A stretch of 64,000 bases of DNA from DFXE01 sp032054765 (GTDB lineage Bacteria > Bacteroidota > Bacteroidia > Bacteroidales > Tannerellaceae), in NCBI GenBank assembly GCA_032054765.1, contig DAMBSC010000006.1, forward strand, positions 231,751 to 295,750, in the 5' to 3' direction. The translations under genes were made by a program, and so were the position numbers. Within the stretch, counting starts at the first letter, position 1, and each line of letters begins with the position of its first letter. Below the pieces are notes generated by a model. The model was not told the DNA's origin. It worked only from the letters and a program-made list of their open reading frames with translations, and did no database searches. Below are positions 8,751 through 16,727 of this stretch, piece by piece.

Positions 8751-9317
8751 CTAATTTTTCAACCAGTTTTCAATTATTGTTTTTCCTTTGGGAGTCAGAA
8801 CGGATTCAGGATGAAACTGTACTCCTCTTACGTCATAGTCTTTATGCCGTAATCCCATGATCTCTTCTTTTTCTCTATCTATTGCTGTTACCTCCAAGCA
8901 ATCTGGTAAACAATCTTTGGAGACTACCCACGAATGATATCTTCCCGCTCTGAAACCCGGAGTCAATCCTTCAAATAAGGGATCTTTTATAATCACACGG
9001 ATATCAGAACAAACTCCATGATGAACATCGGTCAAGTTTATAAGTTTAGCACCAAAAACTTCGGCAATAGCCTGTTCTCCTAAACAAATGCCTAAAATAC
9101 TTTTAGTAGAAGCATAACGTTCTATAAGAGATAAAAGAATACCTGCTTCACATGGAATACCCGGACCCGGAGAAAGAAGAATTTTATCAAAATGTTCCAC
9201 TTCATCAAGTGTAATCTGATCGTTACGATGAACTTCTACATCCGCTTTAAATTCTTTCAAGATATGTAACAGATTATAAGTGAAAGAGTCATAGTTGTCT
9301 AATAGTAATATCTTCAT
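8751..9317 (-). CDS. trpG: Anthranilate synthase glutamine amidotransferase subunit
   Basis: Class I glutamine amidotransferase supplying ammonia to TrpE. Motifs: LLLDNYDSFTYNL at the N-terminus, LLSPGPGIP (oxyanion region), LGICLGEQAIAE with the nucleophilic Cys, and VQFHPES with the catalytic His and Glu. The residue after CLG is Glu rather than the more common His. 188 residues, normal. The gap to trpE upstream is 90 bases and is filled by an inverted heptamer repeat. Confidence 0.95.
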   Translation of the reverse strand: MKILLLDNYDSFTYNLLHILKEFKADVEVHRNDQITLDEVEHFDKILLSPGPGIPCEAGILLSLIERYASTKSILGICLGEQAIAEVFGAKLINLTDVHHGVCSDIRVIIKDPLFEGLTPGFRAGRYHSWVVSKDCLPDCLEVTAIDREKEEIMGLRHKDYDVRGVQFHPESVLTPKGKTIIENWLKN

Positions 9318-9324
9318 TTTTTTT

Positions 9325-9403
9325 GTAGTTGGTAGTTAGTAGTTGGTAGTTAGTAGTTGGTAGTTTATTATTATTTCTACTTACTACTAGCTACCAACTA
9401 CTT
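9325..9403. repeat. Inverted heptamer repeat between trpE and trpG
   Basis: The left arm (9325-9366) is six tandem 7-bp words alternating GTAGTTG and GTAGTTA. The right arm (9376-9403) contains the same words in reverse complement (CTACCAACTACT). On the trp mRNA this would fold into a long hairpin in the only sizeable gap of the operon. Confidence 0.8.
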
Positions 9404-9407
9404 AATA

Positions 9408-10814
9408 CTAATTAATTAATTTTTCTGCTAAATCAATAGCTTTTTTCAAAGCCCCAAGTTTATTGTTAACTTCCTGTAATTCTCTTTCATCTACACTTTT
9501 TGCTACAATTCCTGCACCCGCTTGATAATATAAAACATTTCCCCGACTCACAAACGTCCGGATAGTAATTGCCTGGTTAATATCTCCATTGAAACCAATG
9601 AAACCGATACATCCTCCGTATGCCCCCCTATTATGTTTTTCAATATCTGTAATAAGTTGCATAGCACGTACCTTAGGCGCTCCGCTTAATGTTCCGGCAG
9701 GAAATGTATCTATAAAAGTCCGTATAGGATTACTATCAGCATTTATATCACCACTTACACGCGAAACCAAATGTATTACATGACTATAATACTGAACTTC
9801 TTTATAGAAATCAACTTTAACGTTATGTGCATTTCGGCTAAGATCATTGCGGGCTAAATCTACTAACATTACATGTTCGGCATTTTCTTTTGGATCGGCC
9901 AGCAAGGTCTCTGTTCGTTGTTTATCCAATGTTACATTTCCTGACCGGAATGTGGTTCCTGCAATCGGGTCGATACTGGCATGTCCATTCGTTATTTTAC
10001 AGTGTGTTTCAGGAGAAGAACCAAATATCCGAAAGCCACCGAAATCAAAATAAAAAAGATAGGGAGAAGGATTAATACTTCTCAAGGCTCTGTAAACTTT
10101 AAAGTCATCACCTTTGAAAGCTTGTTCAAATCTACGACTAAGAACTATTTGAAAAACATCTCCTCGTAAACAATGGCTGATACCTTTTCGAACCATTTCT
10201 TTATATTCGTCTCCGGTTATCGGTGAAGTTTCATTACCTGTTGTTTGGAAATTGTAAGAAGCATAATTCCGGTTTTCTATAAGAGTCTCAATCTCTTGCA
10301 AACGGCTTGTTTCCTCATTTCCAACTAATTCAACTAGCGTAAGTTCATTCTTGAAATGATCAAAGACCAGAATATATCTGTAAAGTATATATAAGATATC
10401 CGGTGCATCATTTTCCTCATGGTGGCTTTCCTGTACAGGTATGTTCTCCATATATTTAACGGCATCGAATGCAGTGTAACCAAATAAACCGCAAACTTCT
10501 TTATTTACTCCTTCAATCAGGAAACGACTCATGAAAGAATTAAATACTTCTTCTAATCCACCACCTTTAGAGGGCAAGGGGGATATTTCTACATTCCCAT
10601 CAGGAAATGTTGTAGTACACTCATTATTATTTATTCCTATACTTGCTATCGGACACAAAGCTATATAAGATAGGCTATTGTCATTTCCATGGAAATCCGA
10701 ACTTTCTAACAAAGCGGATTCAGGATATATATCACGTACTTTAAGATAAATACTAACCGGTGTATGCAGATCACCCAATAGCTTCTTACTTATTGTTTTA
10801 AAAAAGTATTTCAT
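9408..10814 (-). CDS. trpE: Anthranilate synthase component I
   Basis: Makes anthranilate from chorismate with ammonia from TrpG. The C-terminal chorismate-binding domain is clear: GDVFQIVLSRRFE, SINPSPYLFYFDFG, IFGSSPE, IDPIAGT, MLVDLARNDLSR, GTLSGAPKVRAM and GGCIGFIGFNGD. 468 residues, usual length. It starts 3 bases after trpB. The N-terminal domain contains a short SPLPSKGGG phrase (about residue 78) encoded by a C/G-rich micro-repeat related to one in trpC. Confidence 0.97.
   Translation of the reverse strand: MKYFFKTISKKLLGDLHTPVSIYLKVRDIYPESALLESSDFHGNDNSLSYIALCPIASIGINNNECTTTFPDGNVEISPLPSKGGGLEEVFNSFMSRFLIEGVNKEVCGLFGYTAFDAVKYMENIPVQESHHEENDAPDILYILYRYILVFDHFKNELTLVELVGNEETSRLQEIETLIENRNYASYNFQTTGNETSPITGDEYKEMVRKGISHCLRGDVFQIVLSRRFEQAFKGDDFKVYRALRSINPSPYLFYFDFGGFRIFGSSPETHCKITNGHASIDPIAGTTFRSGNVTLDKQRTETLLADPKENAEHVMLVDLARNDLSRNAHNVKVDFYKEVQYYSHVIHLVSRVSGDINADSNPIRTFIDTFPAGTLSGAPKVRAMQLITDIEKHNRGAYGGCIGFIGFNGDINQAITIRTFVSRGNVLYYQAGAGIVAKSVDERELQEVNNKLGALKKAIDLAEKLIN
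10558..10583. repeat. C/G-rich micro-insert inside trpE
   Basis: The core CCACCTTTAGAGGGCAAGGG is similar in design to the 7091-7114 segment in trpC. It is translated in frame as part of SPLPSKGGG, in a variable region of the TrpE N-terminal domain. Confidence 0.4.
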
Positions 10815-10817
10815 TTT

Positions 10818-11996
10818 TTATTCTTCATTTAAATAGGTTTCCATATCTTTATCACCTCTCCCCGATAAGGTTAAGACAACGACATCATCAGCATTGAATT
10901 TGATCTTATTTAAAGCTCCCAAGGCGTGAGCACTTTCAAGAGCGGGTATTATGCCTTCCAATTTGGTTAGTTCGAAAGCCGCTTCTAACGCCTCATCATC
11001 ATCTACCGTCAATATAGATGCACGATCAGTATCATATAAATTAGCATGAATAGGACCTATCCCCGGATAATCCAACCCTGCGGAAATAGAATAAGGCTCT
11101 TCTATTTGTCCATCTTCACTTTGCATAACTAAAGTATAAGCGCCATGAATAATCCCCTTTTTACCTAATTGGATTGTAGCTGCACTCATGCCGGAATGTA
11201 TTCCTTTTCCTCCTGCTTCCGCTAATACAATCTTCACACGTTCGTCATCCATATAATGGTAGATAGTTCCTGCGGCATTACTACCTCCACCCACACAGGC
11301 AAACAGATAATCCGGATAATCCCTTCTTTCTTTCTTTAACAACTGTTTCCGTATCTCTTCACTTATAACAGACTGTAAGCGAGCTACCATATCAGGATAC
11401 GGATGAGGTCCAACTACTGAACCAATAATATAGTATGTATCTTGCGGATGACAACACCAGTCGCGTATTGCTTCATTTGTAGCATCTTTTAAGGTCATAT
11501 TACCGGATGTAACCGGAACCACTGTTGCTCCTAACATCTGCATCTTTTTTACATTTGGTTGCTGACGTTCAATATCTGTTTTACCCATATAGACAATACA
11601 TTCCATATCCATCAAAGCACAGACAGTAGCTGATGCTACCCCATGCTGACCGGCACCTGTCTCGGCAATAATCCGTGTCTTGCCCATCTTTCGTGCCAAT
11701 AAGATTTGACCGATAGTATTATTTATCTTATGAGCTCCGGTATGGTTCAAATCTTCTCTTTTAAGGTATATTTTACAACCATGCTTTTTACTTAGTCGTC
11801 TTGTGAGGTAAAGAGGAGACGGACGGCCAACATAATCACGTAATAGCTGATTAAATTCAATACGAAATTCTTCACTATCCAGTATATTGAGATAGTTTTC
11901 TTTCAGATCTTCAACACATTGATGGAGAATTTCAGGTATGTAAGCTCCTCCAAACTTTCCATAATACCCTTTTTGATTTACTTGATACGTTTTCAT
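10818..11996 (-). CDS. trpB: Tryptophan synthase beta chain
   Basis: PLP enzyme that condenses indole with serine. Motifs: GRPSPLYL, LKREDLNHTGAHKINN (the Lys of HK binds PLP), AETGAGQHGVA, CVGGGSNA (phosphate loop) and LSGRGDKD. 392 residues, TrpB1 type. It is the first structural gene of the operon, preceded by the attenuator and the leader peptide. The order B-E-G-D-C-F-A places trpB far from trpA; the order is read directly from the sequence. Confidence 0.97.
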   Translation of the reverse strand: MKTYQVNQKGYYGKFGGAYIPEILHQCVEDLKENYLNILDSEEFRIEFNQLLRDYVGRPSPLYLTRRLSKKHGCKIYLKREDLNHTGAHKINNTIGQILLARKMGKTRIIAETGAGQHGVASATVCALMDMECIVYMGKTDIERQQPNVKKMQMLGATVVPVTSGNMTLKDATNEAIRDWCCHPQDTYYIIGSVVGPHPYPDMVARLQSVISEEIRKQLLKKERRDYPDYLFACVGGGSNAAGTIYHYMDDERVKIVLAEAGGKGIHSGMSAATIQLGKKGIIHGAYTLVMQSEDGQIEEPYSISAGLDYPGIGPIHANLYDTDRASILTVDDDEALEAAFELTKLEGIIPALESAHALGALNKIKFNADDVVVLTLSGRGDKDMETYLNEE

Positions 11997-12042
11997 TTTG
12001 CTTTATTTATTAAGAATTTTTGTTTCTAAACTGCCATAAAAA

Positions 12043-12080
12043 GAGAAGAGGCCTGTCGCAAGTGCAACAGGCCTCTTCTT
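12043..12080 (-). terminator. trp attenuator terminator
   Basis: Arms 12044-12056 and 12067-12079 form a 13-bp G/C-rich stem. On the minus strand it is followed by CTTTTTAT. It lies between the leader peptide stop (12100) and the trpB start (11996), the position of a transcription attenuator. I did not resolve a convincing antiterminator pairing. Confidence 0.85.
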
Positions 12081-12099
12081 TCATATTCTTTTTATCTAT

Positions 12100-12183
12100 T
12101 TAGTATATACACGAGTCTGCGTTCCTTACGACTTTGAGTTGTAGGAAGCGCCACCAATATGTATTAACTAAAATATTATTCAT
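12100..12183 (-). CDS. trpL: trp leader peptide with tandem Trp codons
   Basis: A 27-codon ORF starts with ATG at 12183, preceded by an A/G-rich stretch (AAAAAGAGA), and stops with TAA at 12100. Codons 10 and 11 (12151-12156) are both TGG. Just after the Trp codons, 12141-12150 can pair imperfectly with 12119-12129, a candidate pause/alternative hairpin, and a strong terminator follows at 12043-12080. Position, tandem Trp codons and the terminator together support classical ribosome-mediated attenuation. How stalling prevents the terminator from folding is not resolved by eye. Confidence 0.8.
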   Translation of the reverse strand: MNNILVNTYWWRFLQLKVVRNADSCIY

Positions 12184-12207
12184 TCTCTTTTTCTATTATT
12201 TCGGCAG

Positions 12208-12238
12208 CAAATATATGCATTCTCTGACAAACTGCAAA
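12208..12238 (-). promoter_or_regulatory. trp operon promoter, Bacteroidota type
   Basis: On the minus strand TTTG (12235-12238) and TATATTTG (12208-12215) are separated by 19 bases, matching the TTTG-N19-21-TAnnTTTG consensus. The start of transcription would fall about 10-15 bases before the leader ATG. Confidence 0.85.
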
Positions 12239-12369
12239 TATTTTGGAGTTTTTTTTTGAAAAATATCTTTTCATATCAACTATTTATAACGATTAGGTTT
12301 CACAATTAATAAGACCAATGCCCAAAATCATCAGATTATTACTAAAAAAACAATATAACATATTTTATT

Positions 12370-12451
12370 CACGATATATGTCGTGAATACTTTTGATAAT
12401 TATCGTGAATATTCACGACATATGTCAAAAATATTTTCGATAATTATCAAA
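12370..12451. repeat. Array D: four 16-bp palindromes at 22-bp period (trp/tonB gap)
   Basis: Units at 12370, 12392, 12414 and 12436: CACGATATATGTCGTG, TTTGATAATTATCGTG, CACGACATATGTCAAA, TTCGATAATTATCAAA. Spacers are AATACT, AATATT, AATATT. Unit centres are exactly 22 bp apart. The half-sites CACGAY, TTTGAY and TTCGAY are mixed between units. The array lies 131 bp upstream of the trp -33 box and about 200 bp upstream of tonB. The rest of the 650-bp gap (11997-12647) is accounted for by the trp leader and promoter plus A/T-rich sequence. Confidence 0.9.
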
Positions 12452-12515
12452 AACAAAAAAGGTACAATCAAGAGAGACCAACCAACGTGAGGAAATATTA
12501 ATAATAGGCGTTGTT

Positions 12516-12602
12516 ATGAATAAAAAGTCACTATATTTTTTATTAACTTATTTTATGCTTTCAGTTATGGAATCGGCAGATGTATGTTCATCTATTAAAT
12601 AA
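12516..12602 (+). CDS. Possible 28-codon ORF upstream of tonB
   Basis: ATG at 12516 to TAA at 12602. The predicted peptide begins MNKKSLYFFLLTYFML, which resembles a signal peptide, and it ends 45 bases before tonB. No strong ribosome binding site is visible. Could be chance or an upstream leader ORF. Confidence 0.2.
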   Translation: MNKKSLYFLLTYFMLSVMESADVCSSIK

Positions 12603-12647
12603 ACAAGCGATGTTTTCCTAGTATTAATGATTTAATAATTTAGCTTT

Positions 12648-13334
12648 ATGGAAACAAAGAAATCAATGAAAGCCGATTTGGAAAAGGGTAAAACGATAAG
12701 TCTTTTAATGGGACTGGTTGTGGCTATAGCAATCCTTTTTGTAAGTTTTGAATGGGGAACCCGGGATGTACAAATTCTTGCATCCAATGGAAACGATAGT
12801 GGTTCTGAAATAGAACAAATGATGCCGATTACCAGACAGGAATTACCGCCTCCTCCACCACCGCCTGCTCCTGCGGTAGTCGATGTACTGAATATTGTAG
12901 AAAATATTGAGGATGTAGATGACCTTCCGATTTTGACTACTGAAGACAATCCCAACATGGCACAACCTGAGACCTATATCCCAGCATCACCTAAAGACGA
13001 TGAAGAGGAAGATGATAAGATCGATTTTGTTATCGTTGAAGATATGCCTAAGTTTCCTGGTGGTGAAGCTGCTTTACTGAGCTTTATTAATAAATCAATC
13101 AGATACCCGGTTATTGCTCAGGAAAACGGTATTCAAGGGCGCGTGATCTGTACATTTATTATCGATAAAACAGGTAAAGTTGTTGAAGGACAAGTAATTC
13201 GTGGTATAGATCCTTCTTTAGATAATGAAGCTCTACGTGTAGTTAATACAATTCCGCAATGGGAACCCGGTAAACAAAGAGGTAAACCGGTAAGAGTTAA
13301 ATACACAGTTCCGATAACTTTCAGATTACAATAA
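12648..13334 (+). CDS. tonB: Energy transducer TonB
   Basis: Couples the ExbBD proton motive force to outer-membrane receptors. One N-terminal membrane segment (about residues 17-38) is followed by a run of seven Pro (67-73), an acidic periplasmic linker and a TonB C-terminal domain (about 140-228) with PKFPGGEAAL, GRVICTFIIDKTGKV and QWEPGKQRGKPVRVKYTVP. These features are typical of Bacteroidota TonB paralogs. No exbB or exbD lies beside it, so it is an orphan. A hairpin terminator follows at 13351. Confidence 0.92.
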   Translation: METKKSMKADLEKGKTISLLMGLVVAIAILFVSFEWGTRDVQILASNGNDSGSEIEQMMPITRQELPPPPPPPAPAVVDVLNIVENIEDVDDLPILTTEDNPNMAQPETYIPASPKDDEEEDDKIDFVIVEDMPKFPGGEAALLSFINKSIRYPVIAQENGIQGRVICTFIIDKTGKVVEGQVIRGIDPSLDNEALRVVNTIPQWEPGKQRGKPVRVKYTVPITFRLQ

Positions 13335-13350
13335 TTCTCTTTATTTTGAG

Positions 13351-13379
13351 TCGCCGGATTTTAAGTCCGGCGATTTTTT
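13351..13379 (+). terminator. Terminator of tonB
   Basis: TCGCCGGA (13351-13358) pairs with TCCGGCGA (13366-13373) and is followed by TTTTTTA. A convergent minus-strand gene ends at 13381, so the hairpin may serve both. Confidence 0.85.
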
Positions 13380-13380
13380 A

Positions 13381-13971
13381 TTAAAAACAGTAACTTAGAG
13401 AAACCAAAAAGGATATTGTTTTTAATTTATCCCTATGATTACCGGAGGCATCAAAGTTTGATAAACCACAGCCTGCAGCTACTTGCCATCGATCAAATGC
13501 CATTGTTAAATAACTTTTCAAATGAACGAAAAGTTTTTCATTAGTAAATTTAGATGAATATGAGCCATGATTGTTAGATGCTATATTAAGAAAAGCTCCC
13601 GGCTCAATATTTAAGAAAAGCAAATCACCAACCTCATCCTTTATTAAAGGAAAACGGAAACGAACAGCCGGTCTCAAAAAAAGTGCCATATTTATATCAT
13701 AATAATGATCATAATCATCATAATAGCTTTCTACACCAACCATACGAGCTACAAAATCGATGAGATCAAATGAATAATCAAAAACAGACATTCCTAAGGT
13801 TACTCCAAGGTATTTATTGAATAGAAAAGAATAAGCAGGTTCAAACTCAAAGGCTGATTGTGAATTTAACCCTCCGGTGAGGTGAAACTCATGATGGTAA
13901 AAGTCTTTTTCCTGTTGTGCATATGCAATAGTAAATAGGAAGGATAGTATGCAAATGAAAAATGTCTTCAT
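13381..13971 (-). CDS. Hypothetical secreted beta-barrel-like protein
   Basis: Signal peptide ending AYAQQ. The mature part alternates hydrophobic/aromatic and polar residues (YLGVTLGMSVFDYSF, FLRPAVRFRFPL, WQVAAGCGLSNFDASG) and ends FLVSLSYCF, a pattern of small outer-membrane barrels. A Tyr/Asp-rich loop (about residues 80-92) is encoded by repeated ATAATGATCATAATC-like sequence. No family recognised. Convergent with tonB; divergent from the Nudix gene. Confidence 0.6.
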   Translation of the reverse strand: MKTFFICILSFLFTIAYAQQEKDFYHHEFHLTGGLNSQSAFEFEPAYSFLFNKYLGVTLGMSVFDYSFDLIDFVARMVGVESYYDDYDHYYDINMALFLRPAVRFRFPLIKDEVGDLLFLNIEPGAFLNIASNNHGSYSSKFTNEKLFVHLKSYLTMAFDRWQVAAGCGLSNFDASGNHRDKLKTISFLVSLSYCF

Positions 13972-14101
13972 CTTATCTATATTTAGGGGTTCATCTTACT
14001 TCTAAGACAAGCAATTTCCAAAATCCCCTATTCTATTTCAAAGAAATTATAATAAGCCTATTTCTTATCCGTTATTTTAACAGACTTAATTAACCATCAG
14101 C

Positions 14102-14728
14102 ATGAACCCATCGAAAGAATTAAATGTAATAGCACAACGGATACGTGCATTGTCACAAAACGGCTTGACATACTCTCTTAGCGAATACGATACAGAACGC
14201 TATGAAGAATTAATGGAACTAAGTAACCGGATCGTTTCTGTTGTAACAGAAAATGAAACGGAAATAATTAACTCACAGTATTTACCTACCCGTGAGTATG
14301 TAACACCTAAAGTAGATATACGGGCCGTCGTTTTCAATGATAAAGATGAGATATTACTTGTAAAAGAAAAAGCCGATGGACACTGGGCACTTCCAGGCGG
14401 TTGGGCTGATGTTGGATTCTCACCTGGTGAAATAGCGGTAAAGGAAGTGAAAGAGGAAACCGGTCTTGATGTAAAAGCCGTTCGTCTACTATCCTTAATG
14501 GATATGAAATATCATCCGCATCCTCTCCTCCCCTATTATATCTATAAGACATTCATTCAGTGTGAAATAACCGGTGGTGAATTCACTGATGCTTTCGATA
14601 TCCTGGATAAAGATTTTTTTCGAATAGACAATCTGCCTCCCCTCTCTCTGGAACGTGTTTTACCAGAACAAATTGAATTAATGTTTGTTTATTATAAGAA
14701 CCCGCAAAAGAAGGTTTATTTTGACTAA
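14102..14728 (+). CDS. Nudix hydrolase with Nudix N-terminal domain
   Basis: Hydrolyses a nucleoside diphosphate linked to another moiety; substrate unknown. The N-terminal about 65 residues match the helical domain seen in YjhB-like Nudix proteins (ALSQNGLTYSLSEYDTERYEEL). The Nudix box reads GGWADVGFSPGEIAVKEVKE and continues ETGLDV, with the metal-binding KEVKEE intact. The first conserved Glu of the GX5E spacing is Phe here. 208 residues. It is followed by DUF4290 after a promoter-like TATCTTTG. Confidence 0.88.
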   Translation: MNPSKELNVIAQRIRALSQNGLTYSLSEYDTERYEELMELSNRIVSVVTENETEIINSQYLPTREYVTPKVDIRAVVFNDKDEILLVKEKADGHWALPGGWADVGFSPGEIAVKEVKEETGLDVKAVRLLSLMDMKYHPHPLLPYYIYKTFIQCEITGGEFTDAFDILDKDFFRIDNLPPLSLERVLPEQIELMFVYYKNPQKKVYFD

Positions 14729-14786
14729 TTACCGGATAATTTCGAAAATATATCTATCTTTGCATCTTCCAATAATAAATCAAACA

Positions 14787-15416
14787 ATGAATTATAACAC
14801 CCAACTGAAAAAACTGGCTCTACCTGAGTATGGCCGAAATATTCAAAACATGGTTGATTACTGTGTTTCTATCACAGATAGTGAAGAACGTCAACGATGT
14901 GCAAACAGCATAATAAATATAATGGGAAACTTATTCCCTCATTTGCGTGATGTAAGTGATTTCAAGCATATTTTATGGGATCATCTGGCTATTATGGCTG
15001 ATTTTAAACTAGATATTGATTATCCATACGAGATTATCAAAAAAGAAAATTTATATGCTAAACCGCCACGAATCCCTTACAATAATTCCCGGATCCGTTA
15101 TCGTCATTATGGAAAAACATTAGAATTGATGATAAGTAAAGCAAATGAGTTGGAAACCGGAGAGGAAAGAGATTATTTAATTAAATTGCTGGCTAATCAA
15201 TTGAAAAAATCTTTCCTGACATGGAATAAAGAATCTGTAGATGACCGCAAAATATTTAAAGATCTTGATGAGCTCTCACAAGGTAAAATCGTATTAAACG
15301 AAGAGGAATATAAATTAACTGAAAGCCGCGAAATATTAGCCAGAAATAATACAAACAACAATTCCAACAATAATAACAATAACAACAAGAAAAATCATTC
15401 CCGTAAAAACAGATGA
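14787..15416 (+). CDS. DUF4290 family protein with Asn-rich tail
   Basis: The start is placed at ATG 14787 (MNYNTQLKKLALPEYGRN). An upstream extension of the frame overlaps the Nudix gene and a TATCTTTG -7 box at 14755-14762, so it is unlikely to be translated. The sequence matches the conserved Bacteroidota DUF4290 family (PEYGRNIQNMV, ADFKLDIDYPYEI, PYNNSRIRYRHYGKTLELMI). The C-terminus is low complexity: an Asn run, then KKNHSRKNR, from repeated AAC/AAT codons. The stop overlaps the murA start by four bases, so expression is coupled to cell-wall synthesis. Function unknown. Confidence 0.8.
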   Translation: MNYNTQLKKLALPEYGRNIQNMVDYCVSITDSEERQRCANSIINIMGNLFPHLRDVSDFKHILWDHLAIMADFKLDIDYPYEIIKKENLYAKPPRIPYNNSRIRYRHYGKTLELMISKANELETGEERDYLIKLLANQLKKSFLTWNKESVDDRKIFKDLDELSQGKIVLNEEEYKLTESREILARNNTNNNSNNNNNNNKKNHSRKNR

Positions 15417-16717
15417 GTTCATTTGTTATAGAAGGTGGTTGCAGATTATCTGGTGAAATTATTCCTCAAGGAGCAAAAAACGAAGCCTTAGAAGTAATCT
15501 GTGCCGTTCTGCTTACAGCCGAAAAGGTTACAATCCATAATATACCCGATATTCTCGATGTAAATAACCTGATCCAGCTATTGCGTGACATGCGTGTTAA
15601 GGTAGAACGCCTAGCTGCTGGCACTTATATGTTTCAGGCTGACGATATTGATCTGGATTATCTATATACCGATGATTTCTTAAAGAGAAGTACTGCACTG
15701 CGGGGTTCCATCATGATTGTTGGTCCTTTAATAGCTCGTTTTGGGAAAGCGTTAACTCCTAAACCTGGTGGAGATAAAATAGGGCGTCGGCGTCTGGATA
15801 CTCACTTTACCGGTATACAGAAGTTAGGAGCCAGATTCCATTATAATCAGGAAAAACAATTATATGAAATTGAAGCCGAAAGGTTAAAGGGAGCATACAT
15901 GTTGTTAGACGAGGCTTCTGTAACCGGTACTGCAAATATATTGATGGCTGCCGTACTTGCCGAAGGTACTACTACCATTTATAATGCAGCCTGTGAACCT
16001 TATCTGCAACAATTATCCAAGATGCTAAACTACATGGGGGCAAAGATATCAGGTGTGGGTTCTAATCTTTTGACGATTGAAGGAGTAGAATCCCTGCATG
16101 GGACAACACATACGATCCTTCCTGATATGATTGAAGTTGGAAGCTTTATCGGAATGGCTGCCATGACAGGATCGGATATCCTTATCAAGAATACTGGATA
16201 TGAGAGTCTAGGTATCATTCCCGAATCATTCCGCAGATTAGGCATAACAGTCGAGAAAAAGGGGGACGATATTCATATTCCTACACACGAATCGTACGAG
16301 ATAGATACATTTATTGACGGTTCAATCATGACAATAGCGGATGCTCCATGGCCGGGACTGACACCTGATTTGCTAAGTGTATTTCTTGTTATTGCCACAC
16401 AGGCTGTTGGAAGTGTATTGATTCATCAGAAAATGTTTGAGAGTCGTTTATTCTTTGTCGATAAACTGATTGATATGGGAGCCCAAATTATCTTGTGTGA
16501 TCCTCATCGTGCAACAGTAATAGGACTGGGAAACAGGGTAAAGCTTCGCGGCTCTAATATGGTATCACCTGATATCCGGGCTGGTATAGCCTTATTGATC
16601 GCCGCCTTAAGCGCGGAAGGAACCAGTCGTATCCACAATATTGATCAGATAGATCGTGGTTATCAGGATATCGACAAACGTCTCAATAACATAGGTGCTC
16701 GCATTACCCGTTTGTAA
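15413..16717 (+). CDS. murA: UDP-N-acetylglucosamine 1-carboxyvinyltransferase
   Basis: First committed step of peptidoglycan synthesis: transfers enolpyruvate from PEP to UDP-GlcNAc. Visible: QGAKNEAL (substrate Lys-Asn), RGSIMIVGPLIARFG, PKPGGDKIGRRRLDTH and RGYQDIDKRL. The catalytic-loop residue that is Cys115 in E. coli is Asp121 here. That substitution is known in other species to keep activity while preventing alkylation by fosfomycin. 434 residues. It overlaps DUF4290 by 4 bases and is 10 bases before rimM. Confidence 0.95.
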   Translation: MSSFVIEGGCRLSGEIIPQGAKNEALEVICAVLLTAEKVTIHNIPDILDVNNLIQLLRDMRVKVERLAAGTYMFQADDIDLDYLYTDDFLKRSTALRGSIMIVGPLIARFGKALTPKPGGDKIGRRRLDTHFTGIQKLGARFHYNQEKQLYEIEAERLKGAYMLLDEASVTGTANILMAAVLAEGTTTIYNAACEPYLQQLSKMLNYMGAKISGVGSNLLTIEGVESLHGTTHTILPDMIEVGSFIGMAAMTGSDILIKNTGYESLGIIPESFRRLGITVEKKGDDIHIPTHESYEIDTFIDGSIMTIADAPWPGLTPDLLSVFLVIATQAVGSVLIHQKMFESRLFFVDKLIDMGAQIILCDPHRATVIGLGNRVKLRGSNMVSPDIRAGIALLIAALSAEGTSRIHNIDQIDRGYQDIDKRLNNIGARITRL

Positions 16718-16727
16718 TCCCAATAGT

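Noticed and set aside
14685..14786. N-terminal extension of the DUF4290 protein
   Set aside because: It overlaps the Nudix gene end and a TATCTTTG promoter box; the DUF4290-like sequence begins at the ATG at 14787.
15357..15392. Asn-codon run in DUF4290 as a functional repeat
   Set aside because: Simple AAC/AAT expansion at a protein C-terminus, common as low-complexity sequence; no inverted partner.
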